Assembly: GCF_000687935.1 (NCBI RefSeq)
Contig: NZ_JHZZ01000001.1
Span: forward strand, 3,544,001-3,608,000
Direction of reading: 5' to 3'
From: Polaribacter sp. Hel_I_88
Lineage (GTDB): Bacteria > Bacteroidota > Bacteroidia > Flavobacteriales > Flavobacteriaceae
DNA length: 64,000 nucleotides
The notes under the pieces: generated by a model
What the model saw: only the letters and a program-made list of their open reading frames with translations
What the model was told of the DNA's origin: nothing
Databases searched by the model: none
Shown here: piece by piece, positions 23,831 through 33,178 of the stretch
Layout of the letters: each line of letters begins with the position of its first letter
Position numbering within the stretch: the first letter of the stretch is position 1
Program-made: the position numbers and the translations under genes

Positions 23831-25225
23831 TTAAACTCTTTTAATAAGTTCCTTTTTTTCCTCAATCAACTTTAAAGTTAATTTATTAAACCTGATATAC
23901 AACAACACTGAAGCCGTTGTTAAACCTGCCAAAAGTCCTAACCAAATACCAAAACTACCATACATATCTTCTTTACCTAAAAAGTAAGAAACAGGAAAAC
24001 CAACACACCAATAAGATATAAAGGTAAGTATTGTTGGCACTTTAACATCTTGCAAGCCACGCAAAGCTCCCAAGAAAACGACTTGAATACTATCTGAAAT
24101 TTGGAAAAACGCGGCTACTAATAATAAATCTGCAGCAATTGAAACTACTTCCATGTTATCTGCATAATTTTTGGCATCATTTAAATCCATATAAATGTTT
24201 GGTAAACTTTTATGGAAAATAAAGAATAATAATGCAAATAAACTTGCCAATAAAGCACCTAATAAAAAGATAGAAAATGCAATTCTACGCAATTCTTTGT
24301 AGTTCTGTAAACCTTTTTGATTCCCAACTCTAATCATAGAAGCCACACTTAAACCCATAGCTACCATAAATGTCATGGAAGATAAATTCAACGCAATTTG
24401 ATTTGCTGCTTGCGGATTTTTGCCCAACAAACCACTCAACCAAATGGCTGCTGTAAAAATTGCGACTTCAAAAAACATTTGCATCGCACTTAAAGAACCT
24501 AAGTTGATAATTTTTTTAATCATCAAACTATCTAAGACAAAGAGTTTTATATCTTTTACAATTTTTGCAGAACGCTCTTTGTAACGCAATAAAACCCACA
24601 AATAAATAACCATTACAAAACGTGAAACCAGTGTTCCATAAGCTGCACCAACAATGCCCATTTCTGGAAAACCAAATTTACCAAATATCAAAATATAGTT
24701 TAAAACTACGTTTACAATATTTGCTAATAAAGTAGCATACATTGGGTATTTGGTCATCGACATTCCATCGCTAAATTGCTTTATTGCTTGGAAAATTATC
24801 AACGGAATTAAAGAAAATGCCACTAAATCTAAATACGGAATTGCCAGTGCTACAACTTCTTCTGGCTGTTGCATTAAATACATTAATGGTTTTGAAAAAA
24901 ACACCAAAAGAAATAATATAATACCTAATGTTGTGCATAAAAACAAACCACTTTTATAACCAGATCTTGCTTGTTGTAGATTATCAGACGAATCTGCTTC
25001 TGCAATAATTGGTGTAATTGCCGTTGAAAAACCAATTCCAATAGACATTGCAATAAACATAAAACTGTTTCCTAAAGAGACTGCTGCTAGTTCTGCAGTT
25101 CCTAATTGGCCAACCATAATATTATCTACAAAAGCCACAAAAGTGTGCCCTAACATGCCCAACATTACAGGTGCTGCTAGTTTTAAATTGTATTTAAATT
25201 CTGATGTATATTGTGTGATGTTCAC
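23831..25225 (-). CDS. MATE family efflux transporter (NorM-like)
   Basis: A 464-residue inner-membrane antiporter of the multidrug and toxin extrusion family, using Na+ or H+ gradients. It has twelve hydrophobic segments in two related halves. The N-terminal half has AAPVMLGMLGHTFVAFVDNIMVGQLGTAELAAVSLG, with the helix 1 Asp (FVDNIMVG), and the second half repeats the pattern after NLGSLSAMQMFFEVAIF. Length is normal for NorM-type members. It is monocistronic, although it could also export the product of the adjacent amidoligase operon, which runs on the same strand 524 bp upstream of it; that is speculation. The substrate is unknown. Confidence 0.92.
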   Translation of the reverse strand: MNITQYTSEFKYNLKLAAPVMLGMLGHTFVAFVDNIMVGQLGTAELAAVSLGNSFMFIAMSIGIGFSTAITPIIAEADSSDNLQQARSGYKSGLFLCTTLGIILFLLVFFSKPLMYLMQQPEEVVALAIPYLDLVAFSLIPLIIFQAIKQFSDGMSMTKYPMYATLLANIVNVVLNYILIFGKFGFPEMGIVGAAYGTLVSRFVMVIYLWVLLRYKERSAKIVKDIKLFVLDSLMIKKIINLGSLSAMQMFFEVAIFTAAIWLSGLLGKNPQAANQIALNLSSMTFMVAMGLSVASMIRVGNQKGLQNYKELRRIAFSIFLLGALLASLFALLFFIFHKSLPNIYMDLNDAKNYADNMEVVSIAADLLLVAAFFQISDSIQVVFLGALRGLQDVKVPTILTFISYWCVGFPVSYFLGKEDMYGSFGIWLGLLAGLTTASVLLYIRFNKLTLKLIEEKKELIKRV

Positions 25226-25307
25226 GGTTTATGCTTGCTTTTTTCAGTGGGCAAAAATACAATTAGTTATCAATACAAATAGTGTGTATCTTAAAAAATA
25301 AAAGCAT

Positions 25308-25338
25308 AAAAAAACCACTTTTAGGGAAAGTGGTTTTA
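25308..25338 (-). terminator. Terminator of the fasciclin gene
   Basis: AAAACCACTTT and AAAGTGGTTTT form an 11-bp stem with a short loop, 28 bp after the stop codon. The minus-strand T run lies at the lower-coordinate end. Confidence 0.8.
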
Positions 25339-25365
25339 AAATTATATTAAATTTTACTAATAAGA

Positions 25366-25926
25366 TTAAGATTTTGGTAATAAGACACTATCTATAACGT
25401 GAATTACACCATTAGATTGATTTACATCTGCGATTGTCACAATTGCTTTACCCCCATTTTCATCAGAAATATAAACTTTTTTGTCTTTCATCCAAGCTGT
25501 AATAGTTCCTCCACTAACAGTTTTAATTGCTACTTTTCCGTCATTATCTTTAATCATTTTAATTAAATCTGCAGCACTAACTTTGCCAGCAACTACGTGA
25601 TACGTTAAAATTGTTTGTAATTGCTTTTTGTTTTCTGGCTTTAATAAAGTTGCAACAGTTCCTTCTGGCAAGATTTCAAACGCTTTATTGATTGGTGCAA
25701 AAACAGTAAAAGGGCCATCTCCTGATAATGTTGCTACTAAGTCTGCTGCTTTTACTGCTGCTACAAGTGTTGTATGATCTTTAGAGTTTACAGCATTTTC
25801 TATAATATTTTTAGTTGGAAACATTTCTGCTCCACCAACCATTTTAGTGTTTTGAGCAAAATAGGTTTGTCCTATAAATAATGTAAAAATAAAAATTGAC
25901 GCTTTTAAAAAATTTGATTTGTTCAT
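25366..25926 (-). CDS. Secreted fasciclin (FAS1) domain protein
   Basis: A 186-residue exported protein with one FAS1 domain. Residues 1-24 form a signal peptide (IFIFTLFIGQTYFAQ). The domain spans about 38-184: TTLVAAVKAADLVATLSGDGPFTVFAP contains the H1-region and the FTVFAPIN motif, LQTILTYHVVAGKVSAADL the YH motif, and NGVIHVIDSVLLP closes the domain. FAS1 domains mediate adhesion or protein interaction in the envelope. In flavobacteria single-domain secreted FAS1 proteins are often under stress sigma factors; no such promoter is claimed here. It diverges from tpx across 200 bp. Confidence 0.92.
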   Translation of the reverse strand: MNKSNFLKASIFIFTLFIGQTYFAQNTKMVGGAEMFPTKNIIENAVNSKDHTTLVAAVKAADLVATLSGDGPFTVFAPINKAFEILPEGTVATLLKPENKKQLQTILTYHVVAGKVSAADLIKMIKDNDGKVAIKTVSGGTITAWMKDKKVYISDENGGKAIVTIADVNQSNGVIHVIDSVLLPKS

Positions 25927-26126
25927 AATGATAAATTTATTTAGTATTAATTAATTTTTGTGTTACCCTTATATTTACGCATAGAATGAAGTTACGGTTT
26001 TGTATAATTGTTAAAAAAGTATTAAATCGAAAGCAATACTTAAAATTAAGGATGTTTTAGATATTATTTTTTAGGGATTGATTTAATTATTCTTACTTTT
26101 GGATATCAATAAAAAAAATAAATAAA

Positions 26127-26624
26127 ATGGCAGATATTACATTAAAAGGAAACGCAATAAGTACCATAGGAGATTTACCAAAAATGGGCAGCAAAGCACC
26201 AAGTTTTACATTAACAACTGTAGATTTATCGCATAAATCTTTATCAGATTATGAAGGTAAAAATATCATTATGAATATTTTTCCAAGTGTAGATACTGGT
26301 ATTTGTGCAATGTCTGTAAGAGAATTTAATGAAAAAGCATCTGGTTTAGAAAATACTGTAGTTTTATGTATTTCTAAAGATTTACCTTTTGCACAGGCTC
26401 GTTTTTGTGCTGCAGAAGGTTTAGATAATGTTGTAATGCTATCTGATTTTGCCAAAGGAAATTTTGGAAAAGATTACAAACTAAACATTGCAAATGGACC
26501 AATGGCAGACTTGCATTCTAGAGCAATTGTTATTGTAAACCCAAAAGGAATTGTTACCTACACACAACAAGTTCCTGAAATTGCTGAAGAACCAAATTAC
26601 GAAGCTGCTTTAAAAGCTATTTAA
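26127..26624 (+). CDS. tpx: Thiol peroxidase (Tpx, atypical 2-Cys peroxiredoxin)
   Basis: Reduces hydrogen and lipid peroxides using thioredoxin. The 165-residue protein has the peroxidatic Cys60 in PSVDTGICAMSVREFN and the resolving Cys94 in ARFCAAEGLDN, at the usual Tpx spacing of about 34. The C-A-A after the peroxidatic cysteine is C-A-M here, a mild deviation. There is no signal peptide. It leads a run of co-directional genes with dgkA 3 bp downstream, followed by ftsK and lolA, a gene order often seen in Bacteroidota. Confidence 0.95.
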   Translation: MADITLKGNAISTIGDLPKMGSKAPSFTLTTVDLSHKSLSDYEGKNIIMNIFPSVDTGICAMSVREFNEKASGLENTVVLCISKDLPFAQARFCAAEGLDNVVMLSDFAKGNFGKDYKLNIANGPMADLHSRAIVIVNPKGIVTYTQQVPEIAEEPNYEAALKAI

Positions 26625-26627
26625 AAA

Positions 26628-27008
26628 ATGAAAAATCCTAATGATGGTTTTTTAAGAGGTAGAGTTAGAAGTTTAAAATTTGCCTTTAAAGGTTTATGGA
26701 TTTTAATGACTACTGAAGACAGTATTAAAGCACAATTATTTTTCGCTTTAATTGCAACTATCTTAGGGTTCGTTTTTAATATTTCTGAAATGGAATGGGC
26801 TGTACAATGTTTAGCAATTGGTTTAGTTTTAGTTGCTGAAGCTGCAAATTCTGCTATCGAAGAAGTTGCCGATTTTATTCATCCAGAATTCCACGTAAAA
26901 ATAGGATTAATTAAAGATATTGCTGCAGGTGCACCAACATTTGCAGCTTTAATCTCTTTAATTATTGCTGGTATTATTTATGTTCCAAAAATTTCTTTGT
27001 TGTTGTAA
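26628..27008 (+). CDS. dgkA: Diacylglycerol kinase family protein (undecaprenol-kinase type)
   Basis: A small inner-membrane kinase that phosphorylates diacylglycerol or undecaprenol with ATP. The 126-residue protein has three membrane segments at about 30-48, 52-70 and 100-122. The conserved acidic helix reads AEAANSAIEEVADFIHP (about 66-82), carrying the Glu and Asn residues of the active site, and KIGLIKDIAAGAP follows. It lacks a soluble NAD kinase-like fold, so it is the integral-membrane DgkA class. Start ATG lies 3 bp after the tpx stop, so the two genes are translationally linked. Confidence 0.9.
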   Translation: MKNPNDGFLRGRVRSLKFAFKGLWILMTTEDSIKAQLFFALIATILGFVFNISEMEWAVQCLAIGLVLVAEAANSAIEEVADFIHPEFHVKIGLIKDIAAGAPTFAALISLIIAGIIYVPKISLLL

Positions 27009-27026
27009 GCAAAAATGTATCTTTAC
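26996..27026 (+). promoter_or_regulatory. Possible promoter for ftsK within the end of dgkA
   Basis: TTTG at 26996-26999, a 19-bp spacer and TATCTTTA at 27019-27026 match the Bacteroidota -33/-7 pattern except for the last base. The ftsK ATG follows 26 bp further on. Confidence 0.4.
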
Positions 27027-27052
27027 CCTCTAAAAATTTACTTTTATTTTTA

Positions 27053-29518
27053 ATGGCCAAAAAGAAGCAAATCTTAAAAAAACCAACAGTTAACAAAGAA
27101 ATTAAAGCGGATAAAAAAAATAGTTTTTTTTCTTATTTTAAAACAAGACAAGCACAAACCATTTTTGGTTTTTTCTTGATGTTATTCGCATTTTTTTTGG
27201 GCATTGCCTTTATTTCCTTTTTTTTTAATTGGCAAGAAGACCAAAGTACTTTAAATTATTTAACAGATAAATCTGTAAAAAGCAGTAATTTATTAGGTAA
27301 GATTGGTGCCAATTTAAGTCACTTTTTTATTTACGATGGTTTTGGTTTAGCAGCTTTTATAATTGCTTTTCAAATTTTTATGTCAGGATTTTATATTTTG
27401 ATAAAACAAAAATTCTCGAAAGTTATTATTTCTTGGAATTGGAGCTTAGTAGCCATGCTTTGGATTTCTGTAACGCTTGGTTTTTTACATCAAAAATATG
27501 CACTTTTATCTGGGGTTATTGGTTTTGAAATTAATGAATATTTACAAACTTTTATTGGTAAAACTGGCTTAACAATTGTTTTAATCTTTTTATTCTTAAC
27601 CTATTTAATTGTTCGTTATAAAGTTAATATTGATGCTTTTATTGAAAAAATGAAGCAAAAAAGAATTGAAAGAACAGAAAGACAAGCTTTAGAAAAAGAA
27701 GAAATATCAATAGAAAAAGAATCTAATAAAATTGATACAAAAGAAAAGGTAAAAGAAGTTGTTGCTGATACAAAAACTAAAAAATCGGAATTTGAATTAA
27801 GTGTAGATAATTTAAAACCTACAATTTCTAAACATTCTGATGTTAAAACTGCTAAAGAAAAACTTACCTTATTAATTGAAGAAAAACCTGCAACAGAAAT
27901 TCAAGTAGAGGAAACTGTTGGAGATATGAATGATGTTGGAATAGACATTGCTATTGCAAGAGAAGAAGAATCATCTACAGAAAATTTATCAGATAAAATA
28001 TTACAAGATTTTGGTGAGTTTGATCCTACTTTAGAATTATCTAATTTTAAGTTCCCAACTTTTAATTTACTGAAACAATATAATGAGAGTATTTCTATTG
28101 ATCCTGAGGAATTAGAAGCCAATAAAGACAGAATTGTAGATACTTTAAAAAATTATAAAATTGGAATTGCAGAAATAAAAGCGACTGTTGGACCAACAAT
28201 TACCTTATATGAAATTGTACCAGAAGCTGGAATTAGAATCTCAAAAATTAAAAACTTAGAAGATGATATTGCCTTGTCTTTATCAGCTTTAGGAATTAGA
28301 ATTATTGCTCCAATTCCTGGAAAAGGAACGATTGGTATTGAAGTTCCAAACAAAAAATCGACTATTGTTTCTATGCATTCTGTAATAACCTCAAAGAGAT
28401 TCCAAGAATCTCATATGGAATTACCAATTGCATTAGGTAAAACAATTAGTAACGAAACATTTGTGGTAGATTTAGCAAAAATGCCTCACCTTTTAATGGC
28501 AGGAGCAACTGGTCAAGGAAAATCGGTGGGTTTAAATGCAGTTTTAACATCACTCTTATATAAAAAACACCCAGCAGAAGTTAAGTTTATTTTGGTAGAT
28601 CCAAAGAAAGTAGAACTTACTTTATTCAACAAAATTGAGCGTCATTATTTGGCAAAATTACCAGATGTTGAAGAAGCAATTATTACAGACACTACCAAAG
28701 TTGTACATACGTTAAATTCGCTTTGTATTGAAATGGATAATCGTTACGATTTGCTAAAAGCAGCCATGGTTCGTAACATTAAAGAATACAATGCGAAATT
28801 TAAACAACGAAAATTAAATCCTAATGAAGGGCATCAATTTTTACCTTATATTGTTTTGGTAATTGATGAATTTGCAGATTTAATTATGACTGCTGGTAAA
28901 GAAGTAGAAACGCCAATTGCACGTTTAGCACAGTTGGCAAGAGCTATTGGAATTCATTTAATTGTAGCAACACAAAGACCTTCTGTAAACGTAATTACTG
29001 GTATTATAAAAGCGAACTTTCCAGCAAGAATTGCATTTAGAGTAACTTCTAAAATAGATTCTAGAACCATTTTAGATGCTGGTGGAGCAGATCAATTAAT
29101 TGGACGTGGAGATTTATTATATACAGCAGGAAACACATTAAGCAGAATACAATGTGCTTTTGTAGATACTCCTGAAGTAGAGAAAATAACCGATTTTATT
29201 GGTTCTCAAAAAGCATATGCTGATGCTTATTTATTGCCAGAATATGTAGATGATGAAAGTGGCACAAGTATTGATATTGATATTGAAGATAGAGATAAGT
29301 TATTTAAAGATGCAGCAGAAATTATTGTAACTGCGCAACAAGGTTCAGCTTCTTTATTACAAAGAAAATTAAAATTAGGCTACAATAGAGCTGGTAGATT
29401 AATTGACCAGTTAGAGGCTGCTGGCATTGTTGGCGGTTTTGAGGGCAGTAAAGCAAGACAAGTTTTAGTACCCGATTTTGTGGCTTTAGAACAATTATTA
29501 GAAAACGAAAAGAATTAA
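27053..29518 (+). CDS. ftsK: DNA translocase FtsK/SpoIIIE
   Basis: Hexameric ATP-driven pump that moves the chromosome terminus through the division septum. The 821-residue protein has four N-terminal membrane segments (about 36-58, 95-117, 127-147, 170-188), a charged Glu/Lys-rich linker (195-330), the alpha/beta motor with Walker A GATGQGKS at 484-491 and Walker B VLVIDEFADLI near 605-615, and a C-terminal winged-helix gamma domain (about 755-815, ASLLQRKLKLGYNRAGRLIDQLE) that reads polarity sequences. The linker is short, as usual in Bacteroidota. It is followed by lolA after 38 bp. Confidence 0.97.
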   Translation: MAKKKQILKKPTVNKEIKADKKNSFFSYFKTRQAQTIFGFFLMLFAFFLGIAFISFFFNWQEDQSTLNYLTDKSVKSSNLLGKIGANLSHFFIYDGFGLAAFIIAFQIFMSGFYILIKQKFSKVIISWNWSLVAMLWISVTLGFLHQKYALLSGVIGFEINEYLQTFIGKTGLTIVLIFLFLTYLIVRYKVNIDAFIEKMKQKRIERTERQALEKEEISIEKESNKIDTKEKVKEVVADTKTKKSEFELSVDNLKPTISKHSDVKTAKEKLTLLIEEKPATEIQVEETVGDMNDVGIDIAIAREEESSTENLSDKILQDFGEFDPTLELSNFKFPTFNLLKQYNESISIDPEELEANKDRIVDTLKNYKIGIAEIKATVGPTITLYEIVPEAGIRISKIKNLEDDIALSLSALGIRIIAPIPGKGTIGIEVPNKKSTIVSMHSVITSKRFQESHMELPIALGKTISNETFVVDLAKMPHLLMAGATGQGKSVGLNAVLTSLLYKKHPAEVKFILVDPKKVELTLFNKIERHYLAKLPDVEEAIITDTTKVVHTLNSLCIEMDNRYDLLKAAMVRNIKEYNAKFKQRKLNPNEGHQFLPYIVLVIDEFADLIMTAGKEVETPIARLAQLARAIGIHLIVATQRPSVNVITGIIKANFPARIAFRVTSKIDSRTILDAGGADQLIGRGDLLYTAGNTLSRIQCAFVDTPEVEKITDFIGSQKAYADAYLLPEYVDDESGTSIDIDIEDRDKLFKDAAEIIVTAQQGSASLLQRKLKLGYNRAGRLIDQLEAAGIVGGFEGSKARQVLVPDFVALEQLLENEKN

Positions 29519-29556
29519 ACAAATACTTTTATTTAAAAAAAGGAAATTAGAGAAAT

Positions 29557-30213
29557 ATGAAAAAAATAACAATTTTATTTTTAAGTTTATTTTTAACAAC
29601 CATTACATTTTCACAAAACTCAGCAAAAGCAAAATCTTTGTTGGACGAAGTTTCTGCAAAAATGAGTGCTTATAACAATATGTACTTAGGTTTTAGCCAA
29701 ACATTAAGCAACAAAGAAGCTGGCATAAAAGAAGGTGATGAACCACCAATTAGAGGAGAAATTAATTTGCAAGGAGAAAAATATAACTTAAATTATTTAG
29801 GGAATAATTTTATTTACGATGGTAAAAACTTGTATGTAATTAATAACGAAGAAAAAGAAATTTCCATTACTTCTGGAGATATGAGTGGAGATGATGGTTT
29901 TATTTATCCATCAAAATTATTAACTTTTTACAAAGAAGGCTATAATTTTGAAATGGGAAAATTAGAGAACATTAATGGAAGAAACATTCAGTTTGTAACT
30001 TTAAACCCTATAGATAGCGATTCTGATATTGTAAAAGTAGAATTAGGTATTGATGCAAAAACAAAGCACATTTACAAGTTGATTCAAACAGGTTCTAATG
30101 GAGCAAAAACAAGTTTTGTAATTACTACTTTTAAAAGCAATCAACCTTTATCAAATAACTTTTTTACGTTTGATAGACAAAAATATGTAAGTCAAAAATA
30201 CACCATTGATTAA
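29557..30213 (+). CDS. lolA: Outer-membrane lipoprotein carrier protein LolA-like
   Basis: A 218-residue periplasmic protein with a signal peptide (residues 1-20, ending TITFSQ). The remainder matches the LolA-like fold: AKSLLDEVSAKMSAYNNMYLGFSQT, the central GEINLQGEKYNLNYLGNNFIYDGKNLYVIN sheet and LTFYKEGYNFEMGK. LolA ferries lipoproteins from the inner to the outer membrane; some Bacteroidota members of the family may carry other lipids. It follows ftsK and precedes an LptF/LptG-type permease, which groups envelope-transport genes. A hairpin terminator separates it from the permease. Confidence 0.88.
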   Translation: MKKITILFLSLFLTTITFSQNSAKAKSLLDEVSAKMSAYNNMYLGFSQTLSNKEAGIKEGDEPPIRGEINLQGEKYNLNYLGNNFIYDGKNLYVINNEEKEISITSGDMSGDDGFIYPSKLLTFYKEGYNFEMGKLENINGRNIQFVTLNPIDSDSDIVKVELGIDAKTKHIYKLIQTGSNGAKTSFVITTFKSNQPLSNNFFTFDRQKYVSQKYTID

Positions 30214-30244
30214 TTATAAATATTATTTCAATTAACAATAAATT

Positions 30245-30285
30245 AGTAGCATCTTATCTTTTAAGATGCTACTTTTGTTTTTTTT
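30245..30285 (+). terminator. Hairpin between lolA and lptF/G (terminator, ends at the next start codon)
   Basis: AGTAGCATCTTA and TAAGATGCTACT are exact inverted copies with a four-base loop, followed by TTTGTTTTTTTT that runs directly into the ATG at 30286. TACTTTTG at 30270-30277 within the descending arm also fits the -7 consensus. Confidence 0.8.
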
Positions 30286-31737
30286 ATGAAAATATTAGAT
30301 AAATACATTTTAAAGAGCTTTTTAGTTCCTTTTGTAGCTACATTTTTAATTGTACTATTTGTATTGGTAATGCAAACTTTATGGCAAGCTTTCGAGAATA
30401 TTGCTGGTAAAGGAATTAGCGTTATTTTTATACTAAAATTTTTATATTACACTACTTTAATGATTATTCCACAAGCATTGCCAATTGGCGTGCTTTTGTC
30501 ATCTATAATGGCATTGGGTAATTTAGGCGAGAATTATGAGTTTGCAGCTGCAAAATCTGCAGGAATTTCTTTACAAAGATTGGTAAGGCCAATCGCATTT
30601 TTAGCTATTGCCTTAAGTGGAATAAACTTCTTATTCCTAAATAATATTTTTCCGTATGCAAATTTAAAACAGAAAAATTTGTACTTGAATATCAAAAAGA
30701 AAAAACCAGCTATGGCTTTAGTTGCTGGTAGTTTTAATGCGGATATTCCCGGATTTCAAATTAAATTCGATGAAAAATATGGGGAAGATGAAAATCTTTT
30801 AAAGAACGTATTAATTTACGATTTAAAAGGCAACAAAGGAAATCAAAAAGTAATTACTGCAGAAAGGGGAAAAATAGTTACAGAAGAAGGAAGTAGATAT
30901 ATGACCTTTATTTTATACGATGGTAATTATTATGAAGAACACGTAAAATCTGCAAGGACGCTTGCAAAAAGGCAAAAAATGGCAGCCTCAAATGCTACTT
31001 TTAAAGAATATGAATTTAATATTGATATTGGTGATGCTCTAGACCAAGGAACCTTAGATACTATAGTTTCTTCTACAAGTGCAATGATGCTAACTTTACA
31101 ACAAATTAAAGACACCATTCCTGAGTTAAAAAGAAGTTATGACGAAACCTTAGAGCTTCGTGCAAAAAATATTTACACAACTATACAGGCAAAAGAATTA
31201 TATCAATATCCAGACTCTTTAAAAAAAGAAGATTTAGAACCAATTATCATCGATAATTTTGAAGTTCAAGAAAAAATTACAATCCTAAATGCAGCAATTA
31301 CAAAAGCAAGTAGACTCAGTAATACCTTAAAAAATACCACAGTTCAAATAAAATATTCGCGCAAAGTACTTAACTTTTTCGATACAGAATATTACAACAG
31401 AATGGCATTTTCACTTTCTTGTATTATTTTGTTTTTTATTGGTGCTCCTTTAGGCTCTATCATTAGAAAAGGTGGTTTTGGTTTGCCCATGATTTTAGCA
31501 ATTGCTGTGTATGTAATTTACTTTTTTGCAAATACTTTTGGTAAAAACTTGGCAGAAGAAAGTTCCATATCATCATTTTTAGGCTCTTGGATTTCTGCAA
31601 TTATCATGGTTCCTGTCGCAATTTTATTAACAAGAAGAGCCACAAAAGATAAAGGAATATTTAACATAGATTCCTTTTTACAACCTATTACAAAATTTTT
31701 TAAAAAAATATTCTCCAAAAAAACGGAAAAAATATGA
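30286..31737 (+). CDS. LptF/LptG family permease (YjgP/YjgQ)
   Basis: A 483-residue inner-membrane component of the lipopolysaccharide export ABC system. It has three N-terminal membrane segments (about 12-35, 58-80, 100-122), a large periplasmic beta-jellyroll region (about 130-360) and three C-terminal segments (about 362-385, 392-410, 418-438). The start MKILDKYILKSFLVPFVATF is the family's standard N-terminus. It is longer than E. coli LptF/G (about 360), owing to an insertion of about 100 residues in the periplasmic part, as seen in other Bacteroidota. Whether it is F or G cannot be decided. Its stop overlaps the ribB start by 4 bp (ATGA). Confidence 0.9.
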   Translation: MKILDKYILKSFLVPFVATFLIVLFVLVMQTLWQAFENIAGKGISVIFILKFLYYTTLMIIPQALPIGVLLSSIMALGNLGENYEFAAAKSAGISLQRLVRPIAFLAIALSGINFLFLNNIFPYANLKQKNLYLNIKKKKPAMALVAGSFNADIPGFQIKFDEKYGEDENLLKNVLIYDLKGNKGNQKVITAERGKIVTEEGSRYMTFILYDGNYYEEHVKSARTLAKRQKMAASNATFKEYEFNIDIGDALDQGTLDTIVSSTSAMMLTLQQIKDTIPELKRSYDETLELRAKNIYTTIQAKELYQYPDSLKKEDLEPIIIDNFEVQEKITILNAAITKASRLSNTLKNTTVQIKYSRKVLNFFDTEYYNRMAFSLSCIILFFIGAPLGSIIRKGGFGLPMILAIAVYVIYFFANTFGKNLAEESSISSFLGSWISAIIMVPVAILLTRRATKDKGIFNIDSFLQPITKFFKKIFSKKTEKI

Positions 31738-32879
31738 CCACGCAAACACTTCATAAAAGTACACAATTAAACACCATAGAAGATGCTATTAACGACATTA
31801 GAAATGGCAAAGTTATTATTGTTGTTGATGATGAAAACCGTGAAAATGAAGGTGACTTTTTAGCAGCCGCAGAAAAAGCAACGCCAGAAATGATTAATTT
31901 TATGGCAACTCATGGTAGAGGATTAATTTGTGCGCCTTTAACAGAAAAACGTTGTAAAGAATTGGAGTTAGGAATGATGGTTAGCAACAACACAGACCCA
32001 ATGGAAACTGCTTTTACGGTTTCTATAGATTTACGTGGAAAAGGTGTTACTACAGGAATTTCTGCATCAGACAGAGCTTTAACAATACAAGCTTTAATTC
32101 AAGAAGATACAAAACCTTTCGATTTGGCAAGACCAGGACATATTTTTCCTTTAAAAGCTAAAGAAGGTGGTGTTTTAAGAAGAACAGGACACACAGAAGC
32201 TGCCATAGATTTTGCAAGATTAGCGGGTTTACAACCAGCTGGAGTTATTGTAGAAATTATGAATGAGGATGGAACTATGGCACGTTTACCACAACTTTTA
32301 AAAGTGGCTAAAAAGTTTGATATTAAAATTGTTTCTATTGAAGATTTGGTGGCTTATAGAATGGAACACGATTCTTTAATCGATAAAAAAGAAGATTTTG
32401 AAATTGATACCCGTTTTGGAAAATTTAGACTAAGAGCATATCAACAAACCACAAACGATCAAGTTCATATTGCCTTAACCAAAGGAACTTGGACTAATGA
32501 AGAAGGTGTTTTAACAAGAATAAACTCAACATTAGTAAATAATGATATTCTAGGAACGTTAACCAACAATCCTGATAAAAAACTAGATAAAATGTTTAAG
32601 GTTGTGAATGACGAAGGAAAAGGTGCCATTTTATTTATCAATCAAAAAAATGAATCTAAAAACTTATTGAGTAGATTGAACATTTTAAAAGAAAATCAGA
32701 AAAAAGGAGAAACAAAAGCGCCTGCAATTGGTATGGATCAAAGAGATTTTGGAATTGGTGCGCAAATTCTACACGATCTAAACATCAGCAAATTAAAATT
32801 GGTAACAAATACACAACAAACAAAACGTGTTGGTATGATTGGTTATGGATTAGAAATTGTGGATTATGTTCAGTATTGA
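31734..32879 (+). CDS. ribB: 3,4-dihydroxy-2-butanone-4-phosphate synthase fused to a degenerate GTP cyclohydrolase II domain
   Basis: Makes the four-carbon riboflavin precursor from ribulose 5-phosphate. The N-terminal domain (about 12-210) is intact: DDENRENEGDF at 32-42 supplies metal and substrate acids, and RPGHIFPLKAKEGGVLRRTG followed by HTEAA the rest. The C-terminal domain (about 215-381) aligns with GTP cyclohydrolase II but lacks its zinc site: the region normally HSECLTGD reads INSTLVNND, the RCDCG loop reads LTNNPD, and the RQEGRNIGL motif is missing. The protein is therefore probably RibB-only, and a separate RibA must exist elsewhere. It overlaps the permease gene by 4 bp, so translation is coupled. 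Confidence 0.9.
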   Translation: MTTQTLHKSTQLNTIEDAINDIRNGKVIIVVDDENRENEGDFLAAAEKATPEMINFMATHGRGLICAPLTEKRCKELELGMMVSNNTDPMETAFTVSIDLRGKGVTTGISASDRALTIQALIQEDTKPFDLARPGHIFPLKAKEGGVLRRTGHTEAAIDFARLAGLQPAGVIVEIMNEDGTMARLPQLLKVAKKFDIKIVSIEDLVAYRMEHDSLIDKKEDFEIDTRFGKFRLRAYQQTTNDQVHIALTKGTWTNEEGVLTRINSTLVNNDILGTLTNNPDKKLDKMFKVVNDEGKGAILFINQKNESKNLLSRLNILKENQKKGETKAPAIGMDQRDFGIGAQILHDLNISKLKLVTNTQQTKRVGMIGYGLEIVDYVQY

Positions 32880-32910
32880 TTCAAGGTTTAATATTCAAGA
32901 TTCAAACACA

Positions 32911-33178
32911 GATTTAGTGAAAATTCTTGTGAAATAAAGTTGACACGAATTTCACGGATTTTCACTGATAATTAACGTTAGAATTTCTTGTTTTTTCTTT
33001 GCGGACTTTGCGTTTAGTTTTAGACATGAATTACACAAATTTCACTAAAACTCTTGCTCAATAAAGTTGACACGGATTTCACGGATTTTCACTGATGATT
33101 GAGGTTAAAATTTTCTTGATTTTTTCTTTGCTTTCTTTGCGAAAAAACTTGGCGGACTTTGCGTTTAATTTTTGACAC
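32911..33178. repeat. Two tandem copies of a long intergenic repeat (about 127-140 bp each)
   Basis: Both copies share TAAAGTTGACACG, then ATTTCACGGATTTTCACTGA, then GCGGACTTTGCGTTTA. Copy 1 runs about 32911-33037, copy 2 about 33038-33178; copy 2 contains an extra TTTGCGAAAAAACTTGG. At 33175-33225 follows a CACAGAG-rich tract. The whole gap from 32880 to 33284 holds no gene. Confidence 0.7.

Noticed and set aside
31734-32879. Bifunctional RibBA
   Set aside because: The GTP cyclohydrolase II half lacks its zinc cysteines, so only the RibB activity is called.
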